Shown here: piece after piece, positions 24,869-33,805 of the stretch
How the letters are laid out: each line of letters begins with the position of its first letter
How positions within the stretch are numbered: the stretch's first letter is position 1
Source of the DNA: [Ruminococcus] lactaris ATCC 29176
GTDB lineage: Bacteria > Bacillota > Clostridia > Lachnospirales > Lachnospiraceae
Assembly: GCF_025152405.1 (NCBI RefSeq)
Contig: NZ_CP102292.1
Location: 2,046,001 to 2,110,000, forward strand
Length of the DNA: 64,000 nucleotides
Reading direction: 5' to 3'
Translations under genes and position numbers: made by a program
Notes under the pieces: generated by a model
Seen by the model: the letters and a program-made list of their open reading frames with translations, nothing else
What the model was told of the DNA's origin: nothing
Databases searched by the model: none

Positions 24869-26880
24869 TCTTCTATCCACCCTCCACTTCTTACCTGCTG
24901 ATATACATTCTCAAGCAGATCCATTTCCGCATCTGTATCATTATTTTTCAACTGTTCATAATACATTTTTTCTGCTTTTTCATAATATTCTGCAAAAGCA
25001 GTGTAATCACGATTCTTATTTGCTTTCTGTTCCTGTTTGTCTATTTCCAGAAATGCTGCTCTCTTTTCAATATTATAATCATCTCCGAACTGTTCTTTCA
25101 TTGTATCTAACGCATTTTGTGCCTCCGTTAGATTGCCCTGCTTTTCATTGAGAATGACAAGATTATTGTATGTCTCATACGTATCCCAGCCCTGATCGAT
25201 CACTTCCTGCAGCAATTCAATCGCTTCATTTCTGTAACTTGTCTTTCCTGCATCTGCTAAATCAATATCAACCTGTATCAGTCGTTCCAGAATCACCATC
25301 TGTCTGGATACAGGAAGTACTTCTTTTGCCTCCTGCAGAACATTTCGTTCCTCACTCAGATTACCACTATCTTTTGCCAGTTCACTCAGCATGACATAGG
25401 AACGCATGATAAGTTCCTCATTTTCACTTTTTGAAATGCAATCCCTAAAAGCTTCCTCTGCCTTAGCTGTATTTCCAGAAGACTTTTCTATTTCTCCTCT
25501 CGCATAAAGAAGCGAATCATCTGCTATTTGATAATCTTCTGCATGATCCAACACCTCTTTTGCCTTATCCAGTTCATCATTATAAGCAAGTGCAATGGCG
25601 TAATCACGGTAAAACTCACTTTTTTGTCCACCATGTTGGAATACTTTCTTAAATGCTTTTACTGCCTCTCCATAATCTTCCAGTTCAAAGCAGCTTTCCG
25701 CTTTCAGATAATACAAATCTGCAATTCGGTCATCTGAAAGATCTACTTTTTCATTCTGAAATATATCATAGTCAATAAAATCAATACAATCCTGATATTC
25801 TTTCTGTTCATACAATGCACAGGCATTCTGATAATAACTTTCTTCTTTAGCCGGAAGCAGATTAATTGCTTTTTGATACTGTGCTTCCTCTTTTTCGTAT
25901 TCTCCTGATTTTCTATATTCCGTCTGTTGCTTTACAATTTCATTATACCGATTTACTTTTTCAAGTTTCATGGTATGGATTCCATATCCGATCGCAATGA
26001 TCGACAGTCCCATTCCGGCTACCAGCCCGAGCATTGCCACTCTCTGACCGATCACCAGTTTTCTGTATCTGGCATCTTTCTTATATACATTCTGTAAAGC
26101 CTGAAACATTTCCCTTGCATTTTTATATCTCTTTTCAGACTTAGGATCCATTGCTTTTAAGATCACCGCTGCAAAAGCTTCACTTACATAATTTTTAAGC
26201 AGATACTCTTCTGCCTTTGTGCGGTTTCTTCCTGCTTTTTTCCCTGTGATCAGATGAAAAAGTGTCGCTCCCGTACTATAAATATCACTTTTTTCATCAA
26301 TCACCCGATACTGCGGCAGCTCCCGCCCTTCTCTTGAATCCAATGCAATAATATACTGTTCCGGTGATGCATATCCCTCCGTATACCCTAAAACTGTATT
26401 TCCATTCACAGCAAATGATACATTAAAATCAATCAGACAGACATCTCCCCTCGGAGTCACCATGATATTTGCCGGCTTGATATCTCCATGAATGATCGGT
26501 GGAGTCTGGGTATGCAGATAATTCAATGCACTGCACAATTGCATCGCCCAACGGATCAGTTGTCTTTGGGAAAATTGTCTTCTTTCTTCCATAAGTTCTT
26601 TCAATGATCTTCCTGGAATAAAGCTCATCGCCGTATAGATCTCACCATTTTCCTCAAAAAAATCTACCACTTGAGGGAGATACATATGATTCAGATTTTT
26701 TAGAATATCTACTTCATTTCTGTTGATCCTGGCATCTCTGCTTTTCCTTTTGATCTTTTTTAAGACAACTTCCTTCTGCAAACGTTTATGATATGCTTTA
26801 TAGATGACTCCACCGCTTCCTGATCCAAGATAGCCCAGTATTTCATAGGTTTCATCCATATATCCTTTTCTGCTGTACAT
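24865..26880 (-). CDS. Membrane-anchored Ser/Thr kinase with DFN motif and TPR repeats
   Basis: 671 residues. The kinase domain covers about 11-265: glycine loop GSGSGGVIYKAY, Lys41/42 in VVLKKIK, catalytic HGDIKPANIM (131-140) instead of HRD, and DFN (151-153) instead of DFG, then GYASPEQY. Invariant Lys, Glu, catalytic Asp and DFN Asp are all present, so activity is likely, but activation-loop control would differ from RD kinases. One membrane span at about 280-300 is followed by at least six TPR-like helical pairs, predicted outside. It is 94 bp downstream of the FHA-ABC gene; FHA domains read phosphothreonine, so the two probably work as a pair. Confidence 0.92.
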   Translation of the reverse strand: MYSRKGYMDETYEILGYLGSGSGGVIYKAYHKRLQKEVVLKKIKRKSRDARINRNEVDILKNLNHMYLPQVVDFFEENGEIYTAMSFIPGRSLKELMEERRQFSQRQLIRWAMQLCSALNYLHTQTPPIIHGDIKPANIMVTPRGDVCLIDFNVSFAVNGNTVLGYTEGYASPEQYIIALDSREGRELPQYRVIDEKSDIYSTGATLFHLITGKKAGRNRTKAEEYLLKNYVSEAFAAVILKAMDPKSEKRYKNAREMFQALQNVYKKDARYRKLVIGQRVAMLGLVAGMGLSIIAIGYGIHTMKLEKVNRYNEIVKQQTEYRKSGEYEKEEAQYQKAINLLPAKEESYYQNACALYEQKEYQDCIDFIDYDIFQNEKVDLSDDRIADLYYLKAESCFELEDYGEAVKAFKKVFQHGGQKSEFYRDYAIALAYNDELDKAKEVLDHAEDYQIADDSLLYARGEIEKSSGNTAKAEEAFRDCISKSENEELIMRSYVMLSELAKDSGNLSEERNVLQEAKEVLPVSRQMVILERLIQVDIDLADAGKTSYRNEAIELLQEVIDQGWDTYETYNNLVILNEKQGNLTEAQNALDTMKEQFGDDYNIEKRAAFLEIDKQEQKANKNRDYTAFAEYYEKAEKMYYEQLKNNDTDAEMDLLENVYQQVRSGGWIEE

Positions 26881-26908
26881 TTCTCAATTCCTTTACTCAT
26901 CTCTCATT

Positions 26909-26933
26909 GTTGGCATCTTTTGCCCCCAACATC
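26909..26933 (-). repeat. Possible scrap of the 194-bp repeat family
   Basis: On the minus strand GATGTTGGGGGCAAAAG is followed by ATGCCAACAATGAG, matching the two sides of the repeat's terminal hairpin with the middle removed. It is too short to be sure. Confidence 0.45.
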
Positions 26934-26974
26934 TTTTTATAAATGAAAATTTTCTATCCCCGGTCTTTTGACAA

Positions 26975-29299
26975 TTATCTTCGGTCTTTCGCCACATTAC
27001 GAAGCAGCAATGTAGCAACAACCATCAGCACCGCTGTCATCAGGATCAAGATTCCACTTGCAGTCCATACATGTCCCGCCGTTGCTTTGAAAAAGCTTTC
27101 TGCTTCATGCTCCAACATCGGAAAATCTGCCTGCATCCGCAAATCCAGCTTATTCAGTCTTGCAATACTTCCAAGTGCCTCCACTGACCAGCGGCTGACC
27201 GTACAATAAGAGATGATTTTTCCTGCACCTTTCAGTGTAAATAAAATTCCACTAAATAAAAGCTGCACGATCAGAACGAATGGAGCCGCTGCCATCGCTT
27301 TGTCTCCCGACTGAACTACAGATGAAATAATAAATCCCATGGCAACCGATGCAATTACAGTCAGCCATACCGTAAATAACATTTCCGGTCGGAAATCAGA
27401 GAAGAAAATTCCTTTTTTGCTATTTCCTACCAGGCTCAAAAATACTAATGTCAAAATAATTGACTGAATCAGTCCTAGTAATGCCTGCAGTACAAATTTT
27501 GACATCATATAACACGGTAGCTTCAAATTCGACATATATTCTCTTTTCAGAATTACACGTTCTTTGCATATTTCCTGAATCGAATTGAACATTCCAATCC
27601 AAATTCCTGAACAGCTCAATGCAAATAACATCGACTTTGTACTTTCGTAGATTTTAAATATATCTTTATCTGCTACGATCTTCAGTAAAATTGCGATCAG
27701 CAATGGCTGAATTAACAGCAATGCCAGTCTTTGCCGATCATTCCACAGAAGTTCTGCATATCTTCCGGTTAAAATACCAAATTGCCTGAAACCTGAAGTA
27801 CCCTTATTTTTCTTTGCAATTTCCCTTGACTGGGTTTCATCCATACTGCCTCTTCGTCCGGAAATTTCTGACCGGTCACGTGACTGTTCAAATCTTCTCT
27901 GCCACAGTTCCGGGTTTTCTGCAATCATATTATAGATATTGACAAGATCATCTGTCTGATAAAATTTCTTTGCTTCTTCAACATTCCCACAAAAACAGAG
28001 CCTTCCTCCCGGTCCCATAAAGATGATTTTGTCGCAGAGATGAAGATTCTGCGTCGTATGCGTTACCATTACGATCGTCTTATTCTGTTCTTTTGACAAT
28101 TTGCTCAACGTCATCATCAGATTTTTTTCTGTTCCCGGGTCGAGTCCTGATGTTGGTTCATCCAGGAAGAACAATTTGGGATCTGCCAGTAATTCAACAG
28201 CAATACTTGCTCTTTTTTTCTGTCCTCCCGAAAGTTTTCTGATATAGGTATTCTGATGCTCCTCTAAATCCACCATTTTCAACACTGCATGAATCCGCTG
28301 CTCCATCTCCTGTCTCTGCGTATCTTTTGGCATTTTTAATTTCGCAGTATATAAAAGCATTCTTTTCAATGTCAGATTTTCATAAATAATATCCTGCTGC
28401 GGCACAAATCCTATAATGCTTTTCAGTGAATGGAACTGTTCGATCAGGTTCACTCCATTACAGTAAACTGCTCCGGTAAATTCTTTGTCAAATCCACTGA
28501 TTGCACTCATCAGAGTGGTCTTTCCGGCACCCGATCCTCCAATAATCGCAACAAACTCATTGGGTCTGATCTCACAATTTACGTTATTCAAAATTTTCTT
28601 CTTTTTCTTCCCGCGTCCTACAATCTTGTTGATATTTTTAGCGTATAAGGAAATACCTGAAGTTGCACTTCTATAGTAAATATAACCATTGGTATAGAAC
28701 ATCTGAAAATCCAGAATCTGTATTAGATCTTTGTCCTGTAATGCTGTCATTCCTCTGACCGGCTGGCCATTCACAAGCACTCCGTTCACACTATTTCTGT
28801 CATACAACATCATTTTGCCATTTTGTCTGCAAATAGTGCAATGTACTTTTGAAACTCCGGGACTGTGAAGTACGATCTGATTACTGCCGTCTCGTCCAAT
28901 CGATATAGGCTGTAATCCAAACGCCTGCCTTTTCCACTTTTCGGTTTCTTCAGAATCCCTGTACAACAGCAATACCATCTGATCCGGCTGATGGATATTT
29001 CCAATTCTCAGCACACTCTTGTCCGACAGCTCTACATATCCGTCTTTCTTACTCAAAAGCCGGTTTTCTCCCATATTGGCAACAAACGTTCCATTACTGC
29101 TGTCCTGATCTTCATATGCAACAGAATCTTTTTTCATTAAAAACTTTCCCTGAACTTTGGATATGATCGGATCCGCAAGCACCACCTCACACTGTTCGGC
29201 ATTTCGCCCCAATAACAGTTCTCTTTTTCCGATGCGATCCAGATCAATTTCTCTCATTTCACTGGTTGTATCAATAATTGTTAAAGTTCTTCTTGACAT
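26975..29299 (-). CDS. FHA-FHA-ABC half transporter (ABCG type)
   Basis: 774 residues. FHA domain 1 at about 29-100 (GRNAE, SKVQ, DSSNGTF) lacks the usual SxxH histidine. FHA domain 2 at about 133-200 (GRDGSN, SKVH, NSVNGVLVNG) has the full phosphothreonine-binding set. The ABC ATPase follows: Walker A 254-261 (GGSGAGKT), signature LSGGQ at 356-360, Walker B LFFLDE at 376-381, H-loop MVTHTTQNL. The last third is an ABC-2 membrane domain of about six spans. The order nucleotide-binding then membrane domain is that of ABCG exporters. I infer that the kinase next door phosphorylates a partner that docks on the FHA domains. Cargo unknown. Confidence 0.94.
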   Translation of the reverse strand: MSRRTLTIIDTTSEMREIDLDRIGKRELLLGRNAEQCEVVLADPIISKVQGKFLMKKDSVAYEDQDSSNGTFVANMGENRLLSKKDGYVELSDKSVLRIGNIHQPDQMVLLLYRDSEETEKWKRQAFGLQPISIGRDGSNQIVLHSPGVSKVHCTICRQNGKMMLYDRNSVNGVLVNGQPVRGMTALQDKDLIQILDFQMFYTNGYIYYRSATSGISLYAKNINKIVGRGKKKKKILNNVNCEIRPNEFVAIIGGSGAGKTTLMSAISGFDKEFTGAVYCNGVNLIEQFHSLKSIIGFVPQQDIIYENLTLKRMLLYTAKLKMPKDTQRQEMEQRIHAVLKMVDLEEHQNTYIRKLSGGQKKRASIAVELLADPKLFFLDEPTSGLDPGTEKNLMMTLSKLSKEQNKTIVMVTHTTQNLHLCDKIIFMGPGGRLCFCGNVEEAKKFYQTDDLVNIYNMIAENPELWQRRFEQSRDRSEISGRRGSMDETQSREIAKKNKGTSGFRQFGILTGRYAELLWNDRQRLALLLIQPLLIAILLKIVADKDIFKIYESTKSMLFALSCSGIWIGMFNSIQEICKERVILKREYMSNLKLPCYMMSKFVLQALLGLIQSIILTLVFLSLVGNSKKGIFFSDFRPEMLFTVWLTVIASVAMGFIISSVVQSGDKAMAAAPFVLIVQLLFSGILFTLKGAGKIISYCTVSRWSVEALGSIARLNKLDLRMQADFPMLEHEAESFFKATAGHVWTASGILILMTAVLMVVATLLLRNVAKDRR

Positions 29300-29457
29300 C
29301 TCGCATCTCCTTTCTGGTTCTTTTCAATGGTACCTGGCTCCTGATCAGTACTTCTTCCTTAAATCCGGCTTTCCTTATCGGAGGTATTTCGCATTCCCTC
29401 TCGTCCTTCCATCCTTCCAGATAATCTCTCATTTTCTTCTTTCGCCCCCCTTTGATT

Positions 29458-30414
29458 TTATTTCATATTTTTAAATAACCGCTCATTCCACTTCGGTGGT
29501 TTCTTCCCTTTGATCTTTTCCGGCATCGGTTCATACTTCGTTACGCTCCGATGCATCGGACTGTTTTTATGATGCCTGCCAAGATAGAGCAGGGCAATTC
29601 CTGTTCCGATCACCAATGCTCCCGCAAGTAACTGAGATACCGGTAATCCAATTTCCGGAAGAAGAAGCTGATCTGTGCGGAGTCCTTCGATCCAGACTCT
29701 TCCAAGACCATATCCGAACAGATACAATAGGAAAAGCTCTCCCTCATATTTTTTATGCTTTCTGTAAAGAACCAAAATGATCAGCAATACAGCACACCAC
29801 AGGGACTCATATAAAAATGTCGGATGTACCTGGATATAGCTCACTCCATTGATCCGCTCCATATGCTCCCGCATCTTCTCCGTAATATCTCCTGATCTGA
29901 CTGCATCCACCGGAAGACGCATGGCAAATAAGCGATCCGTGTACTCACCAAATGCTTCTCTATTAAAAAAGTTTCCCCAGCGTCCCAGCATCTGTCCGTT
30001 CAGCAATGCCATTGCAATCGTGTCAAAGATCTGAAACGGAGAAAGATGCTTCACTTTTGCAAGGACAAAAACAGAAATAACCGCTGCGATCACACCACCA
30101 TAAATTGCAAGACCGCCTTCTCTGAGGTTAAAAATATCCAGCAGATCATCTTTATACATATCCCAGGAAAAAATCACATAATAGATTCTTGCTCCGGCAA
30201 TCCCCGCAATTACCCCGATAATTCCCATATCGAGATAATCTTCCGGGTTCTGCCTGGTTCTTTTTGCTTCTGATGTAGCGATTGCAAATCCGATCAGAAT
30301 CGCCATTCCTATAATAATTCCGTAGTATGCAATAGAAACTCCAAAAAGGTCCACACTCTTTCCTACATGATCTAACGTAATTCCCAAATGTGGAAAACTA
30401 ATATCATAATGCAT
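29458..30414 (-). CDS. lgt: Prolipoprotein diacylglyceryl transferase
   Basis: Lgt, 318 residues from the ATG at 30414; an in-frame upstream extension runs through repeat R4 and is not used. The enzyme moves diacylglycerol onto the lipobox cysteine of prolipoproteins. Seven hydrophobic segments and the Lgt signature (GRWGNFFNREAFG) are visible, together with the conserved YGGVI and HPTFLYES motifs and GRVWIEGLRTD. The tail after about residue 280 is basic and a little long. It precedes the FHA-ABC gene by 158 bp with no obvious terminator between, so it may be the first gene of the envelope block, whose GH25 and amidase products are lipoproteins. Confidence 0.96.
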   Translation of the reverse strand: MHYDISFPHLGITLDHVGKSVDLFGVSIAYYGIIIGMAILIGFAIATSEAKRTRQNPEDYLDMGIIGVIAGIAGARIYYVIFSWDMYKDDLLDIFNLREGGLAIYGGVIAAVISVFVLAKVKHLSPFQIFDTIAMALLNGQMLGRWGNFFNREAFGEYTDRLFAMRLPVDAVRSGDITEKMREHMERINGVSYIQVHPTFLYESLWCAVLLIILVLYRKHKKYEGELFLLYLFGYGLGRVWIEGLRTDQLLLPEIGLPVSQLLAGALVIGTGIALLYLGRHHKNSPMHRSVTKYEPMPEKIKGKKPPKWNERLFKNMK

Positions 30415-30450
30415 AACTCCATCCCCTTTCTTTCTGCCAACTAAAATAAA

Positions 30451-30644
30451 GATACCAGGGTCAAAAGGTCTGACACCACGTGTGCTCGCACACGAGTGGT
30501 AGAATGACCTTGTGACCCGCCCCAATATGAGCATAAAAGTGGGGCGTAAGCACCACTATATGCGAATGTTGGGTAGAATTGTGGGAGCACGTAGTGCGTA
30601 ACAATCCGTAGGTATCATAGTCGGGGGCTTTTGACCCCGACATC
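30451..30644 (+). repeat. 194-bp repeat, copy R4 (full length, most divergent)
   Basis: Full copy flanked by AAATAAA on both sides. It carries the clearest compensatory changes: GTGTGC/GCACAC in the first hairpin, and GCAC/GTGC where other copies have GTGC/GCAC. It landed in the T-tract of the ychF terminator, just upstream of lgt. Confidence 0.95.
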
Positions 30645-30654
30645 AAATAAATAA

Positions 30655-30698
30655 GGCACCATATGCACTTTCTTCTTTCTTCTGCTGCAAATGGTGCC
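30655..30698 (-). terminator. Terminator after ychF
   Basis: GGCACCAT and ATGGTGCC arms with an inner GCA/TGC pair, followed on the minus strand by TTATTTATTT. The T-tract doubles as the target duplication of R4. Confidence 0.8.
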
Positions 30699-30723
30699 AC
30701 TTCTGACATTCTCTGTCTAATTT

Positions 30724-31821
30724 TTATACATTAAATCTGAACAGCATGATATCGCCGTCCTGTACTACATAGTCTTTTCCTTCCAGACGGATCAGCCCTT
30801 TTTCTTTCGCTGCTGTATGAGAACCGCATGCAATCAGATCATCATAGCTTACAACTTCCGCACGGATAAATCCACGCTCAAAGTCTGTATGGATCTTTCC
30901 TGCTGCCTGAGGTGCTTTGGTGCCTCTTTTGATCGTCCATGCACGTACTTCCGGTTCACCGGCTGTCAGGTAACTGATCAGTCCAAGCAGATGATAACTT
31001 GCCTTGATCAGCTTTTCAAGACCGGACTCTTCCAGTCCGAGATCATCCAGGAACATTTTCTTCTCATCCTCATCTAACTGAGAGATCTCTTCCTCGATTT
31101 CTGCACATACAACGAACACTTCACAGTCCTCTTCTTTTGCATACTCCCGGACTGCCTGCACGCCTTCATTTGATGCTCCGTCATCTGCCAGGTCATCTTC
31201 TGAAACATTGGCAGCAAAAATAACCGGTTTTGCTGTCAGAAGGTTATATTCAGCAAGCCATGCCTGCTCGTCCTCATCATCTGTCGTAAAGCTTTTTGCC
31301 ATCTTATTATCTTCCAGATGTGCTTTCAGACGCTGCAGAAGATCCAGTTCTTTGGCTGCTGTCTTATCATTTCTTGACAATTTCACCGTCTTCGCAATTC
31401 TTCTCTCAAGAACTTCGAGATCAGAGAAGATCAGTTCCAGATTGATCGTCTCAATATCTCGGAGCGGATCAATACTTCCATCTACATGGACGATATTTGT
31501 ATTTTCAAAGCATCTTACTACATGAACGATTGCATCTACCTCCCGGATATTGGCAAGGAACTGATTTCCAAGGCCCTCTCCTTTTGATGCACCTTTTACA
31601 AGACCTGCGATATCTACAAACTCGATGGCTGCAGGGATGATCTTCTTTGTATGATACATCTCTCCCAGCACATCAAGACGCTTGTCCGGCACTGTTACAA
31701 CTCCCACGTTCGGGTCGATCGTACAGAATGGATAATTGGCTGACTCTGCTCCTGCCTTTGTCAGCGAATTAAATAATGTACTTTTTCCTACATTTGGTAA
31801 ACCCACGATACCAAGTTTCAT
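30724..31821 (-). CDS. ychF: Redox-regulated ATPase / Obg-family YchF
   Basis: 365 residues, the normal YchF length. P-loop GLPNVGKSTLFNSL, switch region and DIAGLVKGASKGEGLGN. In place of the GTPase NKxD motif it has NVSED, which is why YchF prefers ATP. The C-terminal TGS domain closes with GKDYVVQDGDIMLFRFNV. YchF associates with ribosomes and stress responses. Own promoter upstream, own terminator downstream, AGGAGG ribosome site. Confidence 0.97.
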   Translation of the reverse strand: MKLGIVGLPNVGKSTLFNSLTKAGAESANYPFCTIDPNVGVVTVPDKRLDVLGEMYHTKKIIPAAIEFVDIAGLVKGASKGEGLGNQFLANIREVDAIVHVVRCFENTNIVHVDGSIDPLRDIETINLELIFSDLEVLERRIAKTVKLSRNDKTAAKELDLLQRLKAHLEDNKMAKSFTTDDEDEQAWLAEYNLLTAKPVIFAANVSEDDLADDGASNEGVQAVREYAKEEDCEVFVVCAEIEEEISQLDEDEKKMFLDDLGLEESGLEKLIKASYHLLGLISYLTAGEPEVRAWTIKRGTKAPQAAGKIHTDFERGFIRAEVVSYDDLIACGSHTAAKEKGLIRLEGKDYVVQDGDIMLFRFNV

Positions 31822-31962
31822 CTTTCTATATTCCTCCTATAAATCCTTTGATTTCAAGGGATTCTCTTCCCATCCTGTTGAAATTTCTGAAATTCTCTTA
31901 TTCTTTTTAGTTTTAGTATAGCAACTACTTCTTCTGTCAGAAGCCTCAATACAGTACCTTGT

Positions 31963-31991
31963 ATTATACCACAGCCTGTTATCTTTGTGAA
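31963..31991 (-). promoter_or_regulatory. ychF promoter
   Basis: TTCACA (31986-31991) and a perfect TATAAT (31963-31968) with 17-nt spacing on the minus strand. It leaves a leader of about 135 nt with a small CTTCT/AGAAG hairpin. Confidence 0.75.
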
Positions 31992-32031
31992 TATTCAGTT
32001 TCATTTTTCAAAAACTTATATGAATTTATAT

Positions 32032-32225
32032 GATGCCAGGTTCAAAAGGTCTAAGCCCACATGAGCTTGCTCATAGGTGGGTGAAAGACCTTAGAACCTG
32101 CCCCGATATGAGCATAAAAGTGGGATGATAATCCCACGATATGCGAATATTGGGTAGGATTGTGGGAGTGCGTAGCACGGAGCAATCCGTAGGCATCAAA
32201 GTCGGGGGCTTTTGCCCCCGACATC
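32032..32225 (+). repeat. 194-bp repeat, copy R5 (full length)
   Basis: Full copy flanked by ATTTATAT on both sides, an 8-bp duplication. Its closing hairpin is a perfect GTCGGGGGC/GCCCCCGAC around TTTT. It lies 34 bp from the IS3-family element. Confidence 0.95.
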
Positions 32226-32292
32226 ATTTATATAGAGTTATGGTCCTATGTCAAGATTTAGTACAAGTTAAAATGAGAAATTTCTACCCATT

Positions 32293-33207
32293 TTAACCTG
32301 CCAGAAGTTCCGCCTCCGTATGTGTTCTTTCATACACCCGCTCGAATTCATCCGGTGACATGTAGTCGCAATGACTGTGAATTCGTTTCGTGTTGTAAAA
32401 AGCTTCCAGATATTCGAAAATCAACCGGTATGCTTGCTTGTGATCGCGGATTTTAAAGCGATTGAGCCATTCACGCTTGATAATAGAATGAAAGGATTCA
32501 ATGCATGCATTATCCCATGGAAATGCTTTCTTTGAATAACTACGTTTCATATGCTCTGTTGCTTTTATATATTCTTTTGCAACGTACTGGCTGCCACGAT
32601 CAGAGTGAATAATAAGTGGCTGATCGATATTTCGGCGGGCTTTAGCTTTATTTATAGTATCAATCACACAGGATACCTCCAGTGTTTCTGAAAGTGTCCA
32701 TGCAATGATTTTTCTGGAAAATAAATCCATAATGCTGGTCAGATAGACAAATCCATCTATCGTCCAGATATAGGTGATATCCGAACACCAGACAGCATTC
32801 GGACGGTCAGGATTAAACTGTTCATCAAGGATATTTTGTAATTCGGTGCTGAAATCAGAATCTTTTGTGGTAATTGTCCAAGGCTTGCTCCATTGAGCAC
32901 GGATTCCCATTTGGTGCATATATGTACCAACGGTTCTTTCTGAAATAACTTCACCGGTTTTTCGCAGTTCTACAGTGATTTTTGGGGCACCGTAGTTCTG
33001 CCTGGAGTTTTCATAAATATCCTTTATCTTTGATTTTACAGCTTCACGACGTTTTTCCGTATTGGAAGGTATGTGGTGGAGCCATGCTTGATATCCTGAG
33101 CGTGAGACACCTAGAAGTTTCAACATTCCGGAGACGGAAACCCGGCGTCCAGCCTTTTTGGCAGCTTCCGTCTTCTCAGACACCTCGAGATAAATGGCTT
33201 CTGTCAT
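32293..33207 (-). CDS. IS3-family transposase OrfB (DDE integrase)
   Basis: 304 residues. An N-terminal helical HTH_21-like part (SVSGMLKLLGVSRSGYQAWL) leads into the rve integrase domain with the three acidic residues visible: WCSDITYI, IIHSDRGSQY and DNACIESFHS. Its start overlaps the orfA stop by 4 nt (ATGA), next to a GGGAAAA run, so it may be made by coupling, by frameshifting as a fusion, or both. Confidence 0.95.
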   Translation of the reverse strand: MTEAIYLEVSEKTEAAKKAGRRVSVSGMLKLLGVSRSGYQAWLHHIPSNTEKRREAVKSKIKDIYENSRQNYGAPKITVELRKTGEVISERTVGTYMHQMGIRAQWSKPWTITTKDSDFSTELQNILDEQFNPDRPNAVWCSDITYIWTIDGFVYLTSIMDLFSRKIIAWTLSETLEVSCVIDTINKAKARRNIDQPLIIHSDRGSQYVAKEYIKATEHMKRSYSKKAFPWDNACIESFHSIIKREWLNRFKIRDHKQAYRLIFEYLEAFYNTKRIHSHCDYMSPDEFERVYERTHTEAELLAG

Positions 33208-33488
33208 TTTCCCAGAATGTTGATTGCTTTTTTTAATACATCAAGTGCATCTTTGGCATCACGCAATTCGCGTTTGAGCTGGGCGATTTCTTTTTGCTCA
33301 TCGGATGCATAATTGCCAGATCCGCGAACAGGGATATCACCAGATTCCCGGAAATCCTTCAGCCACTTTGTTAATGTGCTGTATCCGATTCCGAGGTTTT
33401 CTGCACATCCACGTACTCCTAACTCTTTATGATCCTGGTAGTACTGGACTGCATCAAGTTTAAACTGTTTGTCATGTTGCTTTGCCAT
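33204..33488 (-). CDS. IS3-family transposase OrfA (HTH)
   Basis: 94 residues from the ATG at 33488 (AAGGAGG upstream). A helix-turn-helix of the transposase_8 type (FKLDAVQYYQDHKELGVRG, then GYSTLTKWLKDF), followed by a leucine-zipper-like coiled coil (EIAQLKRELRDAKDALDVL) that binds OrfB. Confidence 0.94.
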   Translation of the reverse strand: MAKQHDKQFKLDAVQYYQDHKELGVRGCAENLGIGYSTLTKWLKDFRESGDIPVRGSGNYASDEQKEIAQLKRELRDAKDALDVLKKAINILGK

Positions 33489-33608
33489 AATGAGATCCTC
33501 CTTCAGCATGTTTCTATTGTACCATGCTTATATATATTTGGAACTTCTCATTTTGACTTGTACTATTTATATTCTAGCACCATTATATTCAGACTGAAAA
33601 TTAAAAAT

Positions 33609-33646
33609 AGCACCTTCAGAAAGATCTGCTTCTTTCCGTTGGTGCT
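33609..33646 (-). terminator. Terminator after the PIN fragment
   Basis: AGCACC/GGTGCT outer and GAAAGA/TCTTTC inner stems, then ATTTTTAA on the minus strand. It follows the PIN fragment stop by 8 bp and is a relic of the intact gene. Confidence 0.75.
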
Positions 33647-33653
33647 TTATTTA

Positions 33654-33803
33654 TTACAGTCTTAAGTATTCACTTGGTAAAATTGCCTTCATATCTGATG
33701 TAGAATAATCCGACACATTTCTTGTAACAATATATTCCGCCCCATAACTCTTTGCACATTCCATTTGTAAGCAATCCTCAAAATCAGAAAATTCTTCATT
33801 CGC
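33654..33803 (-). pseudogene. C-terminal fragment of a PIN-domain toxin
   Basis: About 49 codons remain: LANEEFSDFEDCLQMECAKS, then AEYIVTRNVSDY and a LPSEYLRL ending. The DFED acidic pair and the TRN-x-x-D element are typical of the second half of VapC-like PIN ribonucleases. The first half, with the first catalytic aspartate, and any antitoxin gene are missing. The fragment joins unrelated sequence near 33803. Confidence 0.7.
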
Positions 33804-33805
33804 AA

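Larger units (their letters stand above)
32260..33564 (-). mobile_element. IS3-family insertion sequence (1305 bp, intact)
   Basis: Imperfect terminal inverted repeats of about 23 bp (AGTACAAGTTAAAATGAGAA at the left, its near-inverse ending ACTTGTACT at the right) enclose two transposase genes. ATTT occurs immediately outside each end and fits a 4-bp target duplication. Both frames are open and the DDE residues are present, so the element looks active or recently active. It resembles the IS150-type subgroup with separate orfA and orfB. Confidence 0.93.

Noticed and set aside
29380..29457. A 24-codon frame between lgt and the FHA-ABC gene
   Set aside because: Short, no good ribosome site and no recognisable feature.
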